The notes beneath the pieces are model-generated. The model saw only the letters and a list, made by a program, of their open reading frames with translations. It did no database searches and was not told the origin of the DNA. The translations under genes and the position numbers were made by a program. Below, one piece after another: positions 16,521 to 24,836 of a stretch of 39,514 bases of DNA; the first letter of the stretch is position 1; every line of letters begins with the position of its first letter. The DNA lies in the NCBI GenBank assembly GCA_017444095.1, contig JAFSXM010000002.1:1-39514 (forward strand), read 5' to 3'. This DNA comes from Rickettsiales bacterium (GTDB lineage: Bacteria > Pseudomonadota > Alphaproteobacteria > Rickettsiales > Deianiraeaceae).

Positions 16521-18002
16521 ATGTCTTGTTTAAAAAAAGCAAAAAAAAATTTTTACAGCAAGAATGGCATTTTATACACCAAAGAAGAATTAAAACACAT
16601 ATTTGCAGACAGCAAATTAAAGTTGATTGATGATGATTTTTACATATCAAATATTGCAATAGATAGCCGTGAAGTCAAAGCAGGTGGTATATTTTTTGCA
16701 ATAAAAGGAGAAAATAATGATGGACATAATTTTATTCAAAATGCAATCAATAATGGAGCCGTCTGTGTCATCTGTGAATATATCCCAGATGTAATAAAAA
16801 CAAATATTATAAACAAAAATATTAGCTTCATTGTCGTAAAAAATACTATTGATGCACTAACAAAGTTGGCCGTCTACAATAGAAGCATAATGAAAGCAAA
16901 AGTTATTGCCATTACCGGTAATGTTGGAAAGACAAGCACAAGATGCTTAATTGCTGATACATTATCACATTTTTTTCAAACAACATCACCAATAAGAAAT
17001 TACAACAATCATATCGGCCTACCATACACAATTGCAAATACACAGCTTGATACAGAAGTTCTTGTTCTGGAAATGGGTATGAACCACATAGGTGAAATAG
17101 AACATTTAACAAAAATAGCACAGCCAGATATTGCGATAATTACAACAATTGTGCCAGTACATATGGAATTTATGTCTAATATAGAGAACATAATTCAAGC
17201 AAAAGCAGAAATTTTTAAAGGATTACAAAGTAATGGAATTGCCATACTAAATAAAGAAAACCAGTATTACGATAAACTGGTAGAATATGCAAAAAATGAA
17301 GGAGTAAAAAATATTATCAGCATTGGTACTGAAAATGGAGATTTATTTATCAAAAAATATTCTTTTTGTAAAAACTTTAAAACAAAATATAAATTAGCAG
17401 TAAAAAGGAATAATGCAATTAAATACATCAACTGCAAAGCCTACGGTCTTGATTATCATAATATTTTTAACACATTGTTTTGTTTTGCTGTTGCAAAAAT
17501 AATGAAATTAAGCTTATCAAAAGTAGCAAAAGTCATATCAAATATAACAATACCAGAAGGCAGAGGCAATATTGAAAAAGTATCAATAAAGAAAAAAAAA
17601 ATAACAATTATAAATGATGCTTATAATTCCAGTCCAGAAGCTCTTAAATGTGCATTAAAAACATTGTCCGTTATGTCAAAGCAATATCCAAAAAAACGAG
17701 CAGTTGCGATAATTGGTGATATGCTTGAACTTGGCGATAAATCACAGCAATATCATTATTACATCGCACAACATATTCAAAAGATAGGCATTCAGCATAT
17801 AATAACGATAGGCAAAGAGACACAAATAATTCATGACAATTTGATAAATGTAGAACAAAAGATACATTTTAATTCTACAAAAGAATTGGCAGAAAATATA
17901 TTTAAAATTATGAAAAATGGTGATATCATACTCTTTAAAGCCTCTCACGGACTACATTTTGAAAATGTAATATCCATACTGAGACGAGCAAGCAAGCAAT
18001 AA
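16521..18002 (+). CDS. murF: UDP-MurNAc-tripeptide:D-Ala-D-Ala ligase
   Basis: It adds D-Ala-D-Ala to the peptidoglycan stem peptide in the cytoplasm. The N-terminal uridine-binding part has IAIDSREVKAGGIFFAIKGE and DGHNF. The Mur ATP loop is ITGNVGKTSTR (about residues 131-141). MurF-specific blocks follow: RNYNNHIGLPYTIAN, LVLEMGMNHIGEIEHL and QPDIAIITTI. Then come the central VPEGRGN-like segment (here IPEGRGNIE) and the C-terminal NDAYNSSPEA and IIGDMLELG motifs. The length of 493 is slightly long because of a basic extension before TKEELKHIF. It lies outside any dcw cluster; era follows 55 bases later. The presence of murF and mraY shows that a cell-wall pathway is retained. Confidence 0.95.
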   Translation: MSCLKKAKKNFYSKNGILYTKEELKHIFADSKLKLIDDDFYISNIAIDSREVKAGGIFFAIKGENNDGHNFIQNAINNGAVCVICEYIPDVIKTNIINKNISFIVVKNTIDALTKLAVYNRSIMKAKVIAITGNVGKTSTRCLIADTLSHFFQTTSPIRNYNNHIGLPYTIANTQLDTEVLVLEMGMNHIGEIEHLTKIAQPDIAIITTIVPVHMEFMSNIENIIQAKAEIFKGLQSNGIAILNKENQYYDKLVEYAKNEGVKNIISIGTENGDLFIKKYSFCKNFKTKYKLAVKRNNAIKYINCKAYGLDYHNIFNTLFCFAVAKIMKLSLSKVAKVISNITIPEGRGNIEKVSIKKKKITIINDAYNSSPEALKCALKTLSVMSKQYPKKRAVAIIGDMLELGDKSQQYHYYIAQHIQKIGIQHIITIGKETQIIHDNLINVEQKIHFNSTKELAENIFKIMKNGDIILFKASHGLHFENVISILRRASKQ

Positions 18003-18045
18003 TTGATTTTAAAAAAGCATTATAGCTACTTTGTTAAAAAAAAAA

Positions 18046-18051
18046 TATAAC
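18046..18051 (+). promoter_or_regulatory. -10 element TATAAC of era
   Basis: TATAAC is followed by exactly six bases and then the ATG at 18058. A run of ten A residues precedes it. The predicted mRNA begins at the start codon, although read-through from murF is also possible. Confidence 0.5.
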
Positions 18052-18057
18052 AACAAT

Positions 18058-18900
18058 ATGCAAAAAAGTTTAACAATAACATTTTGTGGTGTTCCAAATG
18101 TTGGTAAATCAACATTATTAAATCGTTTGATAGACTGCAAATTAGCAATTTGTTCGCCAAAGCCACAAACGACAAGAACAAATATAAAAGGTATATTAAC
18201 AAAAAATAACACACAGCTCGTTTTTGTTGACACACCGGGTATTTTTCGTCCAAAATTATCTCAATTAGAGAAACAGATAGTCAAAGAAGCTTGGCAAGGG
18301 CTATGCAATACCGATTTAATTTGTCTAATTATAGATGCAAAATGTGGCCTAAATAAATCTGCCATAAACATTCTTGAAAAAACAAAAACAAATGGCATTC
18401 CTGTTATCGCTGTCATAAATAAATCAGATTTGGTATCATTTGATGAAAAAGTATTATTGGCTGATAAATTATGGCAAACAAATAGAATAAGTGAAGTATT
18501 TTCTTTATCAGCAAAAACAGGTAAAGGTTGTGATGAATTATTGAAATATTTTTTCAGTAATGCAAAAGAACAAAATTGGCAATTTAACGAAGATGAAATA
18601 ACAGATAAAGATAGCAATTTTCTTGCATCAGAATTTGTTAGAGAACAACTTTTTATTTTAATGCAAAAAGAAATTCCATATATGTTATCATGTGAAACGG
18701 AAATGTTTACAACTGCAAATGGAGTAAATAATATTTCTGTAGTTGTTAAAGTTGGTAAGGATAATCATAAAAAAATTATTCTTGGTAAGAATGGAAATAA
18801 TCTAAGAAAAATCATTAAAAATGCTTCAAAAAACTTGGAAAATATCTTAAACAGCAAGGTATCATTGAAAATATTTGTCAAAATAGAAAATAAGAGCTAA
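18058..18900 (+). CDS. era: GTPase Era
   Basis: An essential GTPase that binds the 3' end of 16S rRNA during assembly of the small ribosomal subunit. The G domain shows G1 GVPNVGKS (residues 11-18), the Era switch segment KPQTTRTNIKGI, G3 DTPGI, G4 NKSD and G5 SAK. The C-terminal KH domain is marked by KKIILGKNGNNLRKII. The length of about 280 is slightly short. The ATG at 18058 is chosen because MQKSLTITFCG gives a normal Era N-terminus; the TTG nine codons upstream only translates the promoter. Confidence 0.95.
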   Translation: MQKSLTITFCGVPNVGKSTLLNRLIDCKLAICSPKPQTTRTNIKGILTKNNTQLVFVDTPGIFRPKLSQLEKQIVKEAWQGLCNTDLICLIIDAKCGLNKSAINILEKTKTNGIPVIAVINKSDLVSFDEKVLLADKLWQTNRISEVFSLSAKTGKGCDELLKYFFSNAKEQNWQFNEDEITDKDSNFLASEFVREQLFILMQKEIPYMLSCETEMFTTANGVNNISVVVKVGKDNHKKIILGKNGNNLRKIIKNASKNLENILNSKVSLKIFVKIENKS

Positions 18901-18904
18901 ATAA

Positions 18905-18934
18905 TTGACAAATAATTAAATGATAAAAAATATA
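18905..18934 (+). promoter_or_regulatory. elbB promoter
   Basis: TTGACA at 18905-18910 lies 28 bases before the ATG, with an AT-rich -10 region (AATATA at 18929-18934, spacer 18). The -10 hexamer itself is poorly defined. Confidence 0.5.
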
Positions 18935-18938
18935 AACT

Positions 18939-19643
18939 ATGAGCAGTAAGAACAACAAAAAAAGAATTGCAATAATTTTAAGTGGTTGTGGCGGAATGGA
19001 TGGCAGTGAAACACACGAAGCCATAAGCTTGATGATTGCCATTAAAAATGAAGGTGCAGATTATGAATGTTTTGCCTTAAATGAAAATCAAAAATATGTC
19101 ATAAATGGCAATGCAAAACTTGGAATAAAGCAACAAACAAATGAAACAAGAAATATGTTATTTGAAGCCGGTAGATTAAATCACGGAATGGTTGATGATT
19201 TAAAAAATCTTGATGTCAATGCATTTGATGGATTAGTCTTTCCCGGTGGCTATGGAACTGGAACAAGTCTTAGTAATTTTATCCACTGCAATGATGATGT
19301 ATGCAAAAGAAATTTCAATTATAAAGTTCGGGATGAAATTAAAAATATCATTTGTGCTTTTCATAGCCAACAAAAACCAATTTTCGCAGGCTGTTTAGCA
19401 CACATCCTTGTTAATGGCTCGTTAAAAGGTATTACAATTATGATGGACGAAGGAAAATATACAGCAGAAGCAGTTGAAAACAATGGTAATTTCTACGAAA
19501 CCAAAACAGCCGGAGAAATATGTATTGATAAAAAAAATAAAATCATCACAGCACCATTTTATATGACACCGAAAGTTGCAATAGATGTTATCTTTGATGA
19601 AAGTGTTAAGGCGATAAAAGCACTAATCAAAATGTGTAAATAG
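18939..19643 (+). CDS. elbB: ElbB-type DJ-1/PfpI-family glyoxalase-like protein
   Basis: A 234-residue cytosolic protein of the DJ-1/PfpI fold, subgroup ElbB, which has been linked to isoprenoid synthesis and glyoxalase activity. Motifs in order: IILSGCGGMDGSETHEA, CFALNENQKYVIN, RNMLFEAGRLNHG, FDGLVFPGGYGTGTSLSNF, the nucleophile-elbow Cys in FAGCLAHIL (the family usually has a more hydrophobic MCIAP here), and KIITAPFYM. It is convergent with the LysR regulator with only 7 bases between stops. The gene has its own promoter with the -35 at 18905. Confidence 0.9.
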   Translation: MSSKNNKKRIAIILSGCGGMDGSETHEAISLMIAIKNEGADYECFALNENQKYVINGNAKLGIKQQTNETRNMLFEAGRLNHGMVDDLKNLDVNAFDGLVFPGGYGTGTSLSNFIHCNDDVCKRNFNYKVRDEIKNIICAFHSQQKPIFAGCLAHILVNGSLKGITIMMDEGKYTAEAVENNGNFYETKTAGEICIDKKNKIITAPFYMTPKVAIDVIFDESVKAIKALIKMCK

Positions 19644-19650
19644 TTGATAA

Positions 19651-20613
19651 TTATTTTGCTATATCAAATAGCTTTTTAAAAATATTTGTAGTTTCAAGTA
19701 GAATTTCATTTCTATTATCGTCTTTTTTGGTTAAAACCATCCAATATGTAGCAAATTGAATTTTCGGTGCACACTGATGAGATTTTTTTACAAAATTACT
19801 GCAATCAAAAATTTTCTCAAATTCACCACCAATCGCCACAGCCCACATATTCCTAACAATACCTTGGTATAAAAAATATAAATCAAAGGTATCTGTTGTC
19901 AACAAATGACTACTTTTATGTATTAACTCCGATGCTGTTTTAAACATTATTCTTCTATTACTTGGCACAATATTAGTGTCAGCCAGAACCTCCCAGGTAA
20001 AAAATTGACTATCTAATGTTGCATATTTATTACATTTATTCATATACAAATACAAATCATATTGTTTTATACTATAAATATTATATTCATCTTGATATTG
20101 TCCAACATCGCCCCATTCAAAAGGAAAAATAACAATATCAACACCATTCTGTAAATATTCATTTACCTGTATTTTGTCGCCAACAGTAACATTGAAATTG
20201 ATATTTGCTAAAAGGTTATCATTCTCTGTTTTTCGAAAATGAGAAAAGTTCATAAAATAATAATTCGCGAATAATGGATGTAAGAAAACTGAAATAACAT
20301 TATTACTTGCCAATGTATTTGGATGTTTTGGTTGAAAAACATTTTTAAAATTCTTATCCCAACTATTGGTTTTTTGATATAAATTTTCACCTGCTTGTGT
20401 TATAAATATTCCGTTTTTTCCATGCCTTTCAAGTAATTTCGCTCCAACATAATATTCTAAGTCACTAATCAAGTTTGATATTGTAGACAAACTACAATTC
20501 ATAGTCTGCGCAACTTTTGAAAATGTTTTTAGCTCATAAAGCAATCTAAATGCTTCTATTTTCCTGTTTATATTTTTATCAAGCAATGTATTCTTTAACC
20601 TATCCGTCTTCAT
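19651..20613 (-). CDS. LysR-type transcriptional regulator
   Basis: A 320-residue protein with an N-terminal winged helix-turn-helix of the LysR type: EAFRLLYELKTFSKVAQTM, SLSTISNLISDLEYYVGAKL, LERHGKNGIFITQAGENLY. The remaining 220 residues should form the periplasmic-binding-like effector domain; they are divergent, with VGDKIQVNEYLQNGVDIVIF recognisable. LysR proteins usually regulate a divergent neighbour, but here the upstream gene (20688-21332) runs in the same direction. A target cannot be assigned. It is one of the few transcription factors in the window. Confidence 0.88.
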   Translation of the reverse strand: MKTDRLKNTLLDKNINRKIEAFRLLYELKTFSKVAQTMNCSLSTISNLISDLEYYVGAKLLERHGKNGIFITQAGENLYQKTNSWDKNFKNVFQPKHPNTLASNNVISVFLHPLFANYYFMNFSHFRKTENDNLLANINFNVTVGDKIQVNEYLQNGVDIVIFPFEWGDVGQYQDEYNIYSIKQYDLYLYMNKCNKYATLDSQFFTWEVLADTNIVPSNRRIMFKTASELIHKSSHLLTTDTFDLYFLYQGIVRNMWAVAIGGEFEKIFDCSNFVKKSHQCAPKIQFATYWMVLTKKDDNRNEILLETTNIFKKLFDIAK

Positions 20614-20687
20614 AGTTCAAAAAAATAATCATTAAACACAATGACTTAATGCAAAATATAATGTTAATAAAGAAAGCAAGAACATCT

Positions 20688-21332
20688 TTATCTCTGTTTC
20701 TCTTGCTTGTCAACATTATTGTTTAATGACGAACTTTCATTCTTTGACACCTTTTCTTCTAATTCAGCAAGCATCTTTTCTAACTTCTCAATTCTTTGTT
20801 TTAGTTTTTCATTTTCAGCAATAAGATTTTCTGCTTTTCCATCCGTTAAATAATTCACTCCATTACTTCTTTGAGAATTAAAAAGATTACCACCAATACT
20901 ATCAAACATTTTACCAAAATCGCCACCAATATTTTTAAACAAACCTTTCAATGTTGTATCAAAATTAGCTGACAAGGTATCAAAGTCTAAATCAACATCT
21001 TTTTCAAGTTCAACATCTTTTGGTAATTTCGGTAAATTACCTGTCTTTTTATCAAATTCACTTAATTGTTTTTCATATTCTTTCTTATCAACTTCTTTAC
21101 CATTTGACAAATATTTATTCTTACCATTCAGCTGTTGCTTTACAATGGAATTCTCACCATCATCATATTGCTCCATCTTAGCTTCGTTGATTTTACCATT
21201 TCTATTCTCATATCTAGACATAGAAGCCGTATGTTTGCCATTGATATTACTAAAAAATTGCGAACTTGAAAAAGAATAACCATTCGTAGTTCCTTGTTTT
21301 ATATCATCATTTTTATCAGCTAATGCATCCAT
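20688..21332 (-). CDS. Hypothetical protein with C-terminal coiled coil
   Basis: A 214-residue hydrophilic protein without signal peptide. The N-terminal half is rich in Ser, Asn and Gly with a beta-like pattern (GYSFSSSQFFSNINGKHTAS, NGKNKYLSNGKEVDKKEYEK). The middle is acidic, then amphipathic (LKGLFKNIGGDFGKMFDSIG). The end is a strong heptad coiled coil (AENEKLKQRIEKLEKMLAEL). The SSS...NGK...S pattern at the start recalls chaperone-associated Ser-rich beta domains, but I would not assign a family. It is divergent from prfA, with 82 bases between the starts, so the two share a promoter region. Confidence 0.7.
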   Translation of the reverse strand: MDALADKNDDIKQGTTNGYSFSSSQFFSNINGKHTASMSRYENRNGKINEAKMEQYDDGENSIVKQQLNGKNKYLSNGKEVDKKEYEKQLSEFDKKTGNLPKLPKDVELEKDVDLDFDTLSANFDTTLKGLFKNIGGDFGKMFDSIGGNLFNSQRSNGVNYLTDGKAENLIAENEKLKQRIEKLEKMLAELEEKVSKNESSSLNNNVDKQEKQR

Positions 21333-21378
21333 ATAACAAACTTCTAAACAAATGACATATTATAATTTTCTTAATTCT

Positions 21379-21407
21379 TTGCAAATTATTTTTTCTATAC
21401 TTGCTAT
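21379..21407 (+). promoter_or_regulatory. prfA promoter TTGCAA-N17-TGCTAT
   Basis: The -35 TTGCAA is at 21379-21384 and the -10 TGCTAT at 21402-21407, with a 17-base spacer; the ATG follows seven bases later. It lies inside a longer in-frame ORF that starts at 21352, so that ORF start is an artefact. Confidence 0.55.
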
Positions 21408-21414
21408 GTTTATT

Positions 21415-22488
21415 ATGGCAAAAGATATGTTGCAAATAGCTAACCAGATAGTTGATAAAATCAATGTCCTTGATGAAAAACTGCAACATTGTCAGGACTA
21501 TAAGGAAATAGCAAAAATAAATAAAGAAAAAAGCGACTTAGATGAAACATTTAAGTGTGCAAATGAAATAAAAAATACTGCTAAGCAGATTAGCGATATT
21601 GAAGAAATTTTACAAGAAGAAACAGATACAGAAATGCGACAAATGGCAAACGAAGAGCGGGCTGAATTGGAAAAAAAATTAGCTGATTTGGAATATAAAC
21701 TAAAACTATTGCTTATACCAAAAGACCCAATGGATAATAGAAATGCACTTGTAGAAATTCGTGCTGGAACAGGTGGTGATGAGGCAGGACTTTTTGTAGC
21801 AGATATATTTAGCATATATCAAAAATATTGCGAACTAAAAGGATGGAAAATTGAAGTTTTGCATCTATCGGAAGGTTCGGTTGGAGGAATAAAAGAAGTC
21901 TTTTTCAATGTTTCAGGAAAAGAAGTTTACGGACATTTGAAATATGAAAGTGGAGCACATAGAGTGCAAAGAATTCCAGAGACAGAAACACAAGGTAGAG
22001 TGCATACGAGTGCGATCACGGTTGCTGTTTTTCCTGAAATGGAGGATGTTGATGTTGATATAAAAGAACAAGATTTAAGAGTAGATGTGTATAGAGCTTC
22101 AGGTGCCGGAGGACAACATGTTAATAAAACAGAGAGTGCTGTAAGAATAACTCATATACCAACAGGTATTGTTGTGGCAATGCAAGACGGAAGGTCGCAA
22201 ATACAAAATAGGTATAAAGCTATGCAGATTTTAAGAGCAAGGGTTTATGAGGCAGAAAAAGAAAAAAGAGAGAATGAAATGATAAAAGATAGAAAACAAC
22301 AAATTGGAAGTGGCGATAGGAGCGAAAAAATTAGAACATATAACTATCCACAAAATAGAATTACAGATCACAGAATTGGATTAACATTATACAACCTTGA
22401 CCAAATAACAGATACAGGAAATATTGATGAAATAGTCCAGCAATTACGAGCAGATGCACAAGCAAAAGCATTAGCGAATATGGAATAG
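21415..22488 (+). CDS. prfA: Peptide chain release factor 1
   Basis: It releases the finished peptide at UAA and UAG codons. From the ATG at 21415 the protein has about 357 residues, the usual RF1 length, and starts MAKDMLQIANQI. The N-terminal helical hairpin is followed by EIRAGTGGDEAGLF, HRVQRIPETETQGRVHTSA, the catalytic ASGAGGQHVNKTESAVRITH with GGQ at about residues 232-234, and YNYPQNRITDHRIGLTLY. A 21-residue hydrophobic extension in the longer frame only translates promoter DNA. It is the first gene of an apparent operon with a LysE-like gene and lipB. The usual partner prmC is not here. Confidence 0.96.
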   Translation: MAKDMLQIANQIVDKINVLDEKLQHCQDYKEIAKINKEKSDLDETFKCANEIKNTAKQISDIEEILQEETDTEMRQMANEERAELEKKLADLEYKLKLLLIPKDPMDNRNALVEIRAGTGGDEAGLFVADIFSIYQKYCELKGWKIEVLHLSEGSVGGIKEVFFNVSGKEVYGHLKYESGAHRVQRIPETETQGRVHTSAITVAVFPEMEDVDVDIKEQDLRVDVYRASGAGGQHVNKTESAVRITHIPTGIVVAMQDGRSQIQNRYKAMQILRARVYEAEKEKRENEMIKDRKQQIGSGDRSEKIRTYNYPQNRITDHRIGLTLYNLDQITDTGNIDEIVQQLRADAQAKALANME

Positions 22489-22502
22489 TTTATTTACATA
22501 AT

Positions 22503-23162
22503 ATGAATTGGCATTGTTTATATTTCATTACCCTGATTTTGATAAATACTTTTTTTTACAAAGAATATCTTGTAGTAATACATAATACAAAAGCTCAATT
22601 ATCTTCAATAAAACCATCACAACTGCAAAAACATACATCCTATCTCTCTAAAATTGGTCTGTCAACGGCACTTGGAATGTCTTGTTGTGTATTCATTGTG
22701 TCTTTGTTAACATTTTTTTTATGTTTTTTGCTCAAAACAAATGCGACAATTTTAATGTATTTTCAAATTCTATGTCTGGGATACATACTTTATATTGGCA
22801 TTAAACAAATGACAACCAAAAACAATATACTTGACAATAGCCATTTTACAACATCTAAAAATATTGTTGATGCCTTTTATGATGGTTTTGTAAATACACT
22901 ATCGAAATATGAACTATTATTTTTAATAATAGCCACAATATCACAATATTATGAAAATATAGACAATGTATTAGATGTGCTATTTATTATGTTTGCTTTT
23001 GCAATTTTACAATTTATAAGCTCATTTGTAATTATTTTATGTTGCAATAATATCAACATAATAAAATGTATAACAAAAAATGCCAACTTTATATCAAGGG
23101 TTGCTGGTTTTGCACTTATATTGATGTCATCAATGAGTGTAAAACAGATTTTAAAATTTTAA
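22503..23162 (+). CDS. Divergent LysE/RhtB-like membrane protein
   Basis: A 219-residue polytopic protein with about six hydrophobic segments. The order resembles LysE exporters: a first span, then a soluble loop, KIGLSTALGMSCCVFIVSLL (comparable to the glycine-rich second region), ILCLGYILYIGIKQM (comparable to the third-span GYLLYLG-type segment), and a final SRVAGFALILMSSMSVKQIL. The first GP motif is missing, so it may be a degenerate or specialised member. It starts 14 bases after prfA and ends 17 bases before lipB, which suggests co-transcription. Confidence 0.6.
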   Translation: MNWHCLYFITLILINTFFYKEYLVVIHNTKAQLSSIKPSQLQKHTSYLSKIGLSTALGMSCCVFIVSLLTFFLCFLLKTNATILMYFQILCLGYILYIGIKQMTTKNNILDNSHFTTSKNIVDAFYDGFVNTLSKYELLFLIIATISQYYENIDNVLDVLFIMFAFAILQFISSFVIILCCNNINIIKCITKNANFISRVAGFALILMSSMSVKQILKF

Positions 23163-23179
23163 AACAATATCAATTCGTT

Positions 23180-23878
23180 ATGCAAATTAATGTAATAAAA
23201 AATAGATTGGTTCCATATCAAGAAGCAATGCACTGGTTTGATAATTTAAATCAAATAACACAAAATAATGAAAAAATAATCATCTTCGAACACCAAGACA
23301 TCTATACCTGCGGTAAAAGTGTCAATGATGATACGACAAAAAAAATAAATGGAATTGAGGCAATAAAAACACAAAGAGGTGGATTATGGACTTGGCACGG
23401 CAAAGGACAGATTATGATATATTTTATATTAAATTTACGACAAAGAAAAATGACACTAACGGATTGGTTTTCTTTAATAGAACCAGTCATTATAAAATGT
23501 ATAGAAGAAGAAATTATTAACAACATTGGCTTATCAAAAAATGAATTAAGCAAAATCTTACAAATATATGCAGATAAAAACAAGAGAGGCTTTTGGATAA
23601 AAAATAAACAAACTTCATTAGTGGCAAAAATTGGCTTTATTGGATTAAGGATTACAAAAGGCTTTTTAACACACGGAATAAGTATCAACTACAACAATAA
23701 TTTATCTGCTTTTGCTCATATCAATCCTTGCGGACTTGGAGATGTTAAAATCACATCAATCAGTGAAATAATAAATAACCTAAAAAAAACCAACAATCAT
23801 AACAATGAACTGAAAAAAGACAGCATAAATGATTTTAAAAGCCTACTGGCAAATAATTTACAAGCAACTTTTAAGTAG
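23180..23878 (+). CDS. lipB: Octanoyl-ACP:protein octanoyltransferase
   Basis: It transfers octanoate from acyl carrier protein to lipoyl domains, the first step of lipoylation of E2 subunits such as that of pyruvate dehydrogenase (pdhA is in this window). Motifs: FEHQDIYTCGKS, the signature RGGLWTWHGKGQIMIYFILNL, the catalytic Lys in VAKIGFIGLR, THGISINYNNNLSAFAHINP, and the catalytic Cys in NPCGLGDVKITSI. The signature normally reads TYHGPGQ; here W replaces Y and K replaces P. I take the ATG at 23180 (232 residues). The longer frame overlaps the previous gene. Confidence 0.93.
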   Translation: MQINVIKNRLVPYQEAMHWFDNLNQITQNNEKIIIFEHQDIYTCGKSVNDDTTKKINGIEAIKTQRGGLWTWHGKGQIMIYFILNLRQRKMTLTDWFSLIEPVIIKCIEEEIINNIGLSKNELSKILQIYADKNKRGFWIKNKQTSLVAKIGFIGLRITKGFLTHGISINYNNNLSAFAHINPCGLGDVKITSISEIINNLKKTNNHNNELKKDSINDFKSLLANNLQATFK

Positions 23879-23890
23879 ATTAGATAAAAA

Positions 23891-24259
23891 TCACCTAAAA
23901 ATATAATGGCACTTATCAGATGAATATGCAACCGATATTATCCTATTCTGCTCCTTATTGGTAAAATACAATACCTGACAATCATATACACCATCATTAA
24001 AATTATACACATAATTATATGTAATTTTTGCACCAGTAATATTAGATTTATCATCAACAATTGCCTCATATTTAGCAGGCATACCAAGCTTTGCATATAA
24101 ATCATTTGGTGTTTTGCCAATAAAACTTCTAATTGTTTTTTGTAAAATCTGCACTTCTTGCTTTTGCGGTTGTTTTTTACACCCACTCGCCATTAAACAT
24201 ACAAAACACAAAACAATAGCAACAACTAAATGATAGAAAACTCTACTTTTAAAAACCAT
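23891..24259 (-). CDS. Small lipoprotein, BamE/SmpA-like pattern (copy 1)
   Basis: A 122-residue protein with a lipoprotein signal (VVAIVLCFVCLMASGC, lipid-attachment Cys at 27). The mature part contains IRSFIGKTPNDLYAKLGMPAKYE, then TYNYVYNFNDGVYDCQVLYF, and ends VAYSSDKCHYIFR. The G-K-x3-D-(L/V)-x3-(L/Y)-G-x-P spacing resembles that of small outer-membrane lipoproteins such as BamE, but the match is too short to be certain. It shares this pattern and two later Cys positions with the next gene upstream and is convergent with lipB, with a 12-base gap. Confidence 0.75.
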   Translation of the reverse strand: MVFKSRVFYHLVVAIVLCFVCLMASGCKKQPQKQEVQILQKTIRSFIGKTPNDLYAKLGMPAKYEAIVDDKSNITGAKITYNYVYNFNDGVYDCQVLYFTNKEQNRIISVAYSSDKCHYIFR

Positions 24260-24324
24260 AGTTATAACTACAAGAAAAATGAATGACTTGAAATAATAAA
24301 CAAGTAAAAACTAATTATTACATT

Positions 24325-24678
24325 TTACCAATACAAAGACCCGTAATATGAAGGGCAACTTCCACTATAATCCCAATCTATAATTTCAAGTTTCTGTTTG
24401 CTAAACTTAAATATAATCTGGCAATCCATACCTTTTGAAGTGTAATCATAAATCATATATGTTCCGCTTTGTTGGTCTAATATATCAGCTGTATTTATGT
24501 ATTTAGTTGGCTGTCCATATTTATTTATAACATCCCTAACCTTTTTACCCATAAAATATTCTAATCGGCTTTCAAATTTATAAATATACTCTTCCTGTGT
24601 AAAAGTGCATGATGATAAAAAAACAATACAAGACACAATAAATAACAACTTTGAAAAACACCCTATTATCTTCAACAC
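24325..24678 (-). CDS. Small lipoprotein, paralogue of 23891-24259 (copy 2)
   Basis: A 117-residue protein read from a GTG. The lipobox is FLSSC. The mature part has LEYFMGKKVRDVINKYGQPTKY, YMIYDYTSKGMDCQIIFKFS and DYSGSC, aligning throughout with its neighbour (MGK/IGK, YGQPTKY/LGMPAKY, DCQIIF/DCQVLY, two conserved Cys). The pair therefore arose by tandem duplication. A TTAGAT six bases before the GTG is a possible -10 of a leaderless transcript. Confidence 0.75.
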   Translation of the reverse strand: MLKIIGCFSKLLFIVSCIVFLSSCTFTQEEYIYKFESRLEYFMGKKVRDVINKYGQPTKYINTADILDQQSGTYMIYDYTSKGMDCQIIFKFSKQKLEIIDWDYSGSCPSYYGSLYW

Positions 24679-24802
24679 AAAAAAATCTAATCAATAAGAT
24701 TGCAATCACCTTTAATTTTCAAAATGCAAGAGATTTGTGTTTTTATATGGAAAATATTCGACCATTTAACTAAATAATTTTTATTTTAAAATAAAAAAAA
24801 TT

Positions 24803-24830
24803 TTGTTGTTATGTTTTTTTCTTATATGAT
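24803..24830 (+). promoter_or_regulatory. Promoter TTGTTG-N16-TATGAT ending 6 nt before ATG
   Basis: The -35 TTGTTG is at 24803-24808 and the -10 TATGAT at 24825-24830, followed by six bases and the ATG at 24837. This is one of the clearest leaderless arrangements in the window. Confidence 0.65.
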
Positions 24831-24836
24831 ATTTCA

